Shown here piece by piece: positions 5,431 through 9,282 of a DNA stretch of 9,282 nucleotides. The stretch is from an uncultured Collinsella sp. (GTDB taxonomy: Bacteria; Actinomycetota; Coriobacteriia; Coriobacteriales; Coriobacteriaceae). The notes under the pieces are model-generated. The model was given only the letters and a program-made list of their open reading frames with translations. It did no database searches and was not told the DNA's origin. A program made the position numbers and the translations under genes. The DNA lies in NCBI GenBank assembly GCA_902470925.1, contig CABRIF010000093.1, positions 1 to 9,282 of the forward strand. Direction: 5' to 3'. How positions within the stretch are numbered: position 1 is the first letter of the stretch; the number at the start of each line of letters is the position of its first letter.

Positions 5431-6305
5431 CACTCGGCGAGGGTGCGCAGGTAGGAGATCTCGCGCGCGTAGCCGTCCAGGGTGTCGTGGGGCGTCTCGA
5501 GGATGAACGGCAGCCCGCGCAGGGCCGGATGACGCACGATCGCGCGCATGACGTGCTCGCCGCCGCCGAGCTCCTCCGCGCCCAGGTAGCCGCCACCGAT
5601 CACCTCGTGGCGGTCCTTGCGCGCGCCGCGCGGGTTCTTCGAGTCGTTCAGGTGCACCGCGCGCAAGCGCTCGAGGCCCACCACCCGGTCGAAATCGGCC
5701 AGCACCCCATCCAGGTCGTTCACGATATCGTAGCCCGCATCCAAAACATGGCAGGTATCCAGGCACACGCCCAGCAGCTCAGGCCGCGCCAGCTCGGGAG
5801 CGCGCGCAGCCACCCCGTCGATGATCGCGGCCAGCTCCTCGAAGCTGCGTCCCACCTCGGTGCCCTTGCCCGCCATGGTCTCCAGCAGCACGCAGGTGCG
5901 CTGCGCGGGCTCCATCACCTGGCACAGCGCGTCGACGATCAGCTCGATGCCGCGCTCGGCTCCCTGCCCCACGTGCGCACCCGGATGGAAGTTGTAGAAA
6001 TGACCCGGCAGCATCTCGAGCCGGCGCAGATCCTCGCGCATCGCCTCGAGGGCGAAGGCACGGGCGCGCTCCTTGGCCGAGCAGGGATTGTAGGTGTAGG
6101 GCGCATGCGCCACCAACGGGGCGAACGCATGGGCATCCAGCAGCTCGCGCAGCGCCTCGATGTCGGCGGCGTCGATTGGCCGAGCTGCACCGCCGCGCGG
6201 GTTGCGAGTGAAGAAGGCGAACGTCGTGGCCCCGATCGACAGCGCGGCCTCGCCCATAGCGGCGTACCCCTTGGCGATCGACAGATGGCATCCGATCTGC
6301 AGCAT
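5430..6305 (-). CDS. nfo: Endonuclease IV (AP endonuclease)
   Basis: This 291-residue enzyme cleaves the DNA backbone 5' of abasic sites and acts on 3' blocking groups during base excision repair. The family is usually about 280-285 residues, so it is full length. All nine metal ligands expected from E. coli Nfo are visible: H67 (AHAPY), H107 (NFHPGAHVGQG), E142 (LETMAGKG), D183 and H186 (CLDTCHVLDAGYD), H218 (HLNDSKN), D231 and H233 (KDRHEVIGGG), and E270 (LETPHD). The ATG at 6305 is preferred because GGGAGGG lies 6 nt upstream and the TIM-barrel start LQIGCHLSIAKG follows at once; an upstream in-frame ATG at 6386 would add 27 unrelated residues. It is probably transcribed alone from 6377-6385. 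The stop codon abuts a repeat block. Confidence 0.97.
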   Translation of the reverse strand: MLQIGCHLSIAKGYAAMGEAALSIGATTFAFFTRNPRGGAARPIDAADIEALRELLDAHAFAPLVAHAPYTYNPCSAKERARAFALEAMREDLRRLEMLPGHFYNFHPGAHVGQGAERGIELIVDALCQVMEPAQRTCVLLETMAGKGTEVGRSFEELAAIIDGVAARAPELARPELLGVCLDTCHVLDAGYDIVNDLDGVLADFDRVVGLERLRAVHLNDSKNPRGARKDRHEVIGGGYLGAEELGGGEHVMRAIVRHPALRGLPFILETPHDTLDGYAREISYLRTLAE

Positions 6306-6338
6306 GGCGAACCCTCCCACAGGCAGCGTAGATACAAC

Positions 6339-6373
6339 GATACCGAGCGCCCGCACAAGGGGAGCTCGGTATC
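6339..6373 (-). promoter_or_regulatory. 10-bp stem-loop at the expected 5' end of nfo mRNA
   Basis: GATACCGAGC (6339-6348) and GCTCGGTATC (6364-6373) form a perfect 10-bp inverted repeat with a 15-nt loop. With the promoter at 6377-6385 the transcript would begin almost at this stem, 34 nt before the nfo start codon. A 5'-terminal stem often stabilises mRNA; an operator for a dimeric regulator is the alternative. Confidence 0.55.
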
Positions 6374-6376
6374 GGC

Positions 6377-6385
6377 ATCGTAGCA
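6377..6385 (-). promoter_or_regulatory. Extended -10 promoter candidate for nfo
   Basis: The minus strand carries TG-C-TACGAT (-10 TACGAT at 6377-6382, TG at 6384-6385), an actinobacterial-style TANNNT box with an extended element. No good -35 is visible. Confidence 0.4.
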
Positions 6386-6387
6386 CA

Positions 6388-6456
6388 GGGGCACCGCGGC
6401 GCGCGGCTGCGGCAGAGTGCCCCTATCGCGCGCCACCGCGCGCCACCGCGGGCCAC
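6388..6456. repeat. Hairpin GGGGCAC/GTGCCCC and 10-bp tandem triplet
   Basis: GGGGCAC (6388-6394) and GTGCCCC (6417-6423) form a 7-bp stem just upstream of the nfo promoter. Next to it is a 10-bp unit repeated three times (CGCGCGCCAC twice, then CGCGGGCCAC; 6427-6456). The rest of the metY-nfo gap shows nothing else. Confidence 0.5.
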
Positions 6457-6538
6457 CCGACGCGCGGGCAACACCGCCGGCCAACCCACAGAGAACACGA
6501 GATGGCGAAAGCAAGCCCACTGCCCAGCGCGTCAAGCT

Positions 6539-6569
6539 GGCTCCCCGCGCGCGGCCTGCGCAGGGAGCC
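6539..6569 (-). terminator. Strong hairpin after metY, likely terminator without U-run
   Basis: GGCTCCC (6539-6545) and GGGAGCC (6563-6569), with an inner GCGC/GCGC stem, form a stable hairpin 27 nt downstream of the metY stop on the minus strand. No T-run follows, as is common in high-GC bacteria, so termination is inferred from position and stability. Confidence 0.5.
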
Positions 6570-6595
6570 CTGTCGCGCTTGCTGCCCGCCGCCCT

Positions 6596-7906
6596 TTACG
6601 CGTCGAGCGCGGAAAAGGCCTGCTCCAGGTCCCAGATGATGTCCTCGGCATTCTCGCACCCGATCGACAATCGGATGGTGGCCGGCGTGATGTGCTGGTC
6701 GGCCAGCTCCTCGGCGGTGAGCTGGGAGTGCGTCGTGGTATAGGGGTGCACCACCAGGCTCTTGACGTCGGCGACGTTGGCCAGCAGGCTGAACACCTGC
6801 AGGCGGTCGATGAAAGCCCACGCCTCCTTCTGCCCGCCGGCGATCTCGAAGGTGAAGATCGAGGCGCCGCCGCGCGGGAAGCACCGGCTGTAGAGCTCGT
6901 GGTCGGGATGGTCGGGCAGGCTCGGGTGGTTCACCGCCGCCACATGGGGATTCGCGACCAGGTACTCCACCACGCGCTTGGTGTTCTCCACATGGCGATC
7001 CACGCGCAGCGACAGCGTCTCGGTGCCCTGCAGCAGCAGAAACGCCGCGAACGGGGACAGCGTGGCACCCTCGTCGCGCAGCAGGATGGCGCGCACGTAG
7101 GTGGCAAACGCCGCCGGACCGGCCGCCTCGGTGAAGCTCACCCCGTGGTAGCTGGGGTTGGGAGCCGAAATCGGCGCGTAGGCACCGCTTTGCGCCCAGT
7201 CGAAGGAGCCGCCGTCCACGATCACGCCGCCCAGCGTGGTGCCGTGCCCGCCGATGAACTTGGTGGCCGAATGCACCACGATGTCGGCGCCGTGCTCGAG
7301 CGGGCGGAACAGGTAGGGCGTGCCGAAGGTGTTGTCCACCACCACGGGCAGGCCATGCGCGTGGGCGAGCGCCGCGATGGCGTCGATGTCGGGGATGTCG
7401 GAGTTGGGGTTGCCGAGCGTCTCCAGGTACACGAGCTTGGTGTTGTCCTGGATGGCCGCCTCCACCTCCGCCAGGTTGTGCGCGTCCACGAAGGTGGTGC
7501 TCACGCCGAACTGCGCCAGCGTGTGGGCCAGCAGGTTGTAGGTACCGCCGTAGATGGTCTTCTGCGCCACCACGTGGTCACCGGCCTGGGCCAAGGCCTG
7601 CAACGTGTAGGTGATGGCCGCCGCGCCCGACGCCACGGCCAGAGCCGCCACGCCGCCCTCGAGCGCCGCGATGCGCTCCTCGAACACCGCCTGCGTGCTG
7701 TTGGTGAGGCGCCCGTAGATGTTGCCGGCGTCCGCCAGCCCGAAGCGGTCCGCGGCGTGCTGCGCGTTGCGGAACACGTAGCTGGTAGTGGCGTAGATGG
7801 GCACCGCACGGGCGTCGGTAGCCGGATCGGGCTGCTCCTGGCCCACGTGCAGCTGCAGGGTGTCGAAGCCGAACTGATGCTGGGGGTTGTCGATGAACTG
7901 GCTCAT
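6596..7906 (-). CDS. metY: O-acetylhomoserine sulfhydrylase (PLP-dependent)
   Basis: This 436-residue cytoplasmic enzyme of the Cys/Met-metabolism PLP family is predicted to make homocysteine from O-acetylhomoserine and sulfide, the direct-sulfhydrylation step of methionine synthesis. The PLP lysine is K216 in HSATKFIGGHGTT. D191 in DNTFGTP should contact the pyridine nitrogen; Y64/R66 (IYGRLTN) and SGAAA (93-97) fit the phosphate-binding residues. The start FGFDTLQLHVGQ, the length and the insert-rich C-terminal domain fit MetY (about 430 residues) better than the shorter MetB/MetC (about 380-400). ATG at 7906 has AAAGGAG 7 nt upstream. A Met-rich short ORF and a hairpin precede it in the same direction, suggesting methionine-dependent attenuation. 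Weak cysteine synthase activity is possible, as in relatives. Confidence 0.96.
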   Translation of the reverse strand: MSQFIDNPQHQFGFDTLQLHVGQEQPDPATDARAVPIYATTSYVFRNAQHAADRFGLADAGNIYGRLTNSTQAVFEERIAALEGGVAALAVASGAAAITYTLQALAQAGDHVVAQKTIYGGTYNLLAHTLAQFGVSTTFVDAHNLAEVEAAIQDNTKLVYLETLGNPNSDIPDIDAIAALAHAHGLPVVVDNTFGTPYLFRPLEHGADIVVHSATKFIGGHGTTLGGVIVDGGSFDWAQSGAYAPISAPNPSYHGVSFTEAAGPAAFATYVRAILLRDEGATLSPFAAFLLLQGTETLSLRVDRHVENTKRVVEYLVANPHVAAVNHPSLPDHPDHELYSRCFPRGGASIFTFEIAGGQKEAWAFIDRLQVFSLLANVADVKSLVVHPYTTTHSQLTAEELADQHITPATIRLSIGCENAEDIIWDLEQAFSALDA

Positions 7907-7944
7907 GAAATGCTCCTTTGATGCGAAGGTTCGTAGTTGTGGCG

Positions 7945-7967
7945 AAACGCCCCTGTTGCGGGCGTTT
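7945..7967. promoter_or_regulatory. 8-bp hairpin in the metY leader
   Basis: AAACGCCC (7945-7952) and GGGCGTTT (7960-7967) form a perfect 8-bp stem with a 7-nt loop, 39 nt upstream of the metY start. On the metY strand the stem ends GUUU followed by CGCC, a poor U-run, so it could be an inefficient attenuator or sequestering element. On the plus strand it is followed by four T and looks more like a terminator, but no plus-strand gene ends here. Confidence 0.5.
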
Positions 7968-8117
7968 TATCGCGCAGCGGTGGCCGCATGGGCGCAGAGG
8001 CCTGCCGGCTGGTGCGCCAGCGCCGCCTGCGGCCGCCACCTGCGGTATATGCATACTCTCCTACCTGCACGCGGTCCTGCGACGCACGCGCGTCGGCGCG
8101 CGGGGGCAGAGATGCCT

Positions 8118-8243
8118 CTAGCAGCCCATCCCCGTTCGTGCGGCCATACGTTGCAGGCAGGAGCCCTGCATTCGCCCGCGCATCCACGCGCGCATGTCCA
8201 TGCGTCGCCCACTCGCACGCGAACCGTCACGCATCATCCGCAT
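8118..8243 (-). CDS. Met-rich 41-codon ORF upstream of metY, candidate leader peptide
   Basis: ATG at 8243 is preceded by AAGGAGGTG (8249-8257), with 7 nt between GGAGG and the start, one of the strongest ribosome binding sites in the window. The 41-residue product contains nine Met (positions 1, 3, 4, 15, 17, 21, 25, 33, 39), many Arg, two Cys and one Trp, with no hydrophobic segment. It ends 211 nt before metY on the same strand. A Met-codon-rich leader before a methionine-synthesis gene is what ribosome-mediated attenuation would use; actinobacterial cysteine genes have analogous Cys-rich leaders. An in-frame earlier ATG at 8426 with GAGGGGG upstream would give 102 residues and 14 Met. Coding status is unproven. 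Confidence 0.45.
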   Translation of the reverse strand: MRMMRDGSRASGRRMDMRAWMRGRMQGSCLQRMAARTGMGC

Positions 8244-8411
8244 CGCCGCACCTCCTTCGTCATCGCAGCCCACGGCGTGGGCCGTCATCTCCCGTTCGCA
8301 CGGCATCCGAGTCGGCATCATGCCAGGCCGTGCATCTCGACCAGCCCGCCGGACGCGATCCCCCAGTCTGCGCCTGAGGTTCGCGTATATCCCTACGGGT
8401 TTTGTCGCTTT

Positions 8412-8417
8412 GTTATA
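8412..8417 (-). promoter_or_regulatory. Weak -10-like box upstream of the Met-rich ORF
   Basis: TATAAC on the minus strand lies in the only AT-rich patch (about 8380-8426) between metY and rnhA. No convincing -35 is visible. If used, the metY transcript would carry a leader of about 500 nt including the Met-rich ORF. The patch also carries TATAGT on the plus strand. Confidence 0.3.
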
Positions 8418-8426
8418 GTAGAGCAT

Positions 8427-8673
8427 TGCAACCCCCTCGCGCGTGAGAATCTGCCATGTTTCGAACGCGTTACGAAGGCGGGCGGGCACGGGTGCAGGCG
8501 CGGTGCGGGAGCGGAGCGGCTGCGGGCACATGCCGGTCGCGGGTGCGGGCCGGGGGCGAAAGCAGCTCCCGAATGCAAGCGCGACCCAAGGTCGCCGCAA
8601 GCTCGGCTCGAAGCCGACGTGGATGCGCCCCACCGCGCGAACACGGCCGCAGGCCGATGCCCTTGCATGTGCG
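8427..8673. other. GC-rich intergenic stretch without a gene
   Basis: Arg-rich open frames on both strands here have no conserved features, no strong ribosome binding site and no hydrophobic pattern. I see no RNA gene that I can name. Confidence 0.5.
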
Positions 8674-8708
8674 ACCCGGGGCCCTCGCGGCCTGAAGCGG
8701 CCCCGGGT
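8674..8708. repeat. 10-bp inverted repeat upstream of rnhA
   Basis: ACCCGGGGCC (8674-8683) and GGCCCCGGGT (8699-8708) form a perfect 10-bp stem around a 15-nt loop, about 25 bp upstream of the rnhA -10 candidate. It may insulate rnhA from upstream transcription or bind a regulator. There is no T-run. Confidence 0.45.
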
Positions 8709-8731
8709 GCGATCGTGTCCGCGCAGTGGGG

Positions 8732-8737
8732 CATAAT
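8732..8737 (+). promoter_or_regulatory. -10 candidate for rnhA
   Basis: CATAAT is the only TATAAT-like hexamer close to rnhA, 33 nt before the GTG start, and gives a short leader. The -35 region is unconvincing. Confidence 0.4.
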
Positions 8738-8770
8738 AGGGACAGCGAATCAACCGACGAAAGGATGCCT

Positions 8771-9229
8771 GTGAAGGTCATCGTCTACACGGACGGCGCC
8801 GCGCGCGGCAACCCCGGCCGCGGGGGCTACGGAGCCGTGCTCAGCTACACCGCCCCCTCGGGCAAGCAGCACACCCTGGAGCTCTCGCGCGGCTACGAGC
8901 GCACCACCAACAACCGCATGGAGCTCATGGGGGCCATCGTGGCCCTCGAGGCCCTGCGGCGGCCCTGCGAGGTCGAGCTGCACTCGGATTCCCAGTACGT
9001 ATGCAACGCCTTCAACAAGCACTGGATCGACGGCTGGCAGAAGCGCGGTTGGAAGACGGCCGCCAAAAAGCCGGTCAAGAACATCGATCTGTGGAAGCGC
9101 CTGCTGGCCGCCAAAGAGCCCCATCAGGTGCGTTTCTGCTGGGTGAAGGGTCACGCCGGCCACCCCTTGAACGAGCGCTGCGACGCCCTGGCCACCGGCG
9201 CAGCCGATGGAGACGCGCTGGAGCGAGAC
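8771..9229 (+). CDS. rnhA: Ribonuclease HI, 3' end cut off by the contig end
   Basis: RNase HI degrades the RNA strand of RNA:DNA hybrids (R-loops, primers) with two divalent metals. Counting from GTG at 8771, the catalytic residues are D8 (YTDGAARGNPG), E51 (NNRMELMGA), D73 (HSDSQYV) and D138 (ERCDALA), plus the loop His H128 (VKGHAGH). The basic-protrusion region is present (W85 to about K103, with WIDGWQKRGWKTA). The GTG is chosen because GAAAGG ends 6 nt upstream; an ATG at 8765 directly follows AGG with no spacing and would add MP. 153 codons are present and the frame then runs into adapter, so the stop and perhaps a few residues are missing. The usual length is about 150-155, so the domain is complete. 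It is transcribed divergently from metY. Confidence 0.96.
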
Positions 9230-9282
9230 CTGTCTCTTATACACATCTCCGAGCCCACGAGGCGTAGAGGAATCTCGTATGC
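9230..9282 (+). other. Nextera read-2 adapter with i7 index, not genomic
   Basis: From 9230 the sequence is the reverse-complement mosaic end CTGTCTCTTATACACATCT, then the read-2 adapter with one mismatch at 9262 (g for A), an 8-base index GTAGAGGA (9264-9271; from memory Nextera N712) and the start of the P7 flank (9272-9282). Any protein extending past 9229 is artificial. Confidence 0.97.

Noticed and set aside
4621..5766. Long minus-strand ORF across the second repeat island, with repeated NLGTGSM-like peptides
   Set aside because: The repeated peptides are translations of the GGGGACGGGGTC motif and the 30-bp units, and the frame overlaps nfo in the wrong frame.
7578..8054. 158-codon minus-strand ORF starting in the metY leader
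   Set aside because: It overlaps metY in another frame for most of its length; its AGGAG site is only 3 nt from the ATG.
7907..8440. SAM riboswitch upstream of metY
   Set aside because: None of the conserved S-box or SAM-IV core strings could be found on the metY strand.
8750..9244. Minus-strand ORF opposite rnhA
   Set aside because: It is the antisense of a fully conserved RNase HI and begins inside adapter sequence.

Overview
This window reads as one complete short-read contig of a high-GC bacterium. Both ends carry Illumina Nextera adapter (1-32 and 9230-9282), so only 33-9229 is biological. From memory of the protein families, the RNase HI, endonuclease IV, MetY and LTA-synthase-like sequences together fit Coriobacteriia (Eggerthellaceae or relatives); this placement is an inference, not a search result. 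Four genes are clear, one small membrane-protein gene is well supported, and about a third of the window is non-coding repeat DNA.

Layout from left to right. 33-520 has no recognisable gene but carries a good minus-strand promoter (468-495) whose -10 lies inside a perfect palindrome, followed by a roughly 140-nt GC-rich leader and a tiny ORF with a strong ribosome binding site. 530-1160 is a degenerate 30/31-bp tandem array that switches orientation at about 880-890 and ends in a REP-like module. 1236-3575 (minus) is an LTA synthase/phosphoglycerol transferase family membrane protein, preceded by a 15-codon upstream ORF containing an 8-bp hairpin. 3639-3740 (minus) is a small ORF with an AGGAGG site, possibly a decayed CXXC mini-protein gene. 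3825-4244 (minus) is a two-helix membrane protein with an HDC-x4-C-x2-C motif, with a promoter (4341-4368) overlapped by an inverted repeat (4314-4338). 4408-5430 is a second repeat island: a shorter copy of the array plus several copies of a GGGGACGGGGTC module, running right up to the stop codon of the next gene.

5430-6305 (minus) is endonuclease IV (nfo) and 6596-7906 (minus) is O-acetylhomoserine sulfhydrylase (metY). They appear to be separate transcription units divided by hairpins. 7907-8770 is a divergent control region; on the metY side it holds a 41-codon ORF with a near-perfect Shine-Dalgarno site and nine Met codons, a candidate methionine-sensing leader peptide. 8771-9229 (plus) is RNase HI (rnhA), cut by the contig end.

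Functionally the window combines DNA maintenance (nfo, rnhA), sulfur amino-acid synthesis (metY) and cell-envelope polymer synthesis (LTA synthase family). The genes do not form one pathway. The two least explained items are the Met-rich leader upstream of metY and the mosaic intergenic repeat family, whose two copies share a 69-bp end about 65/69 identical.
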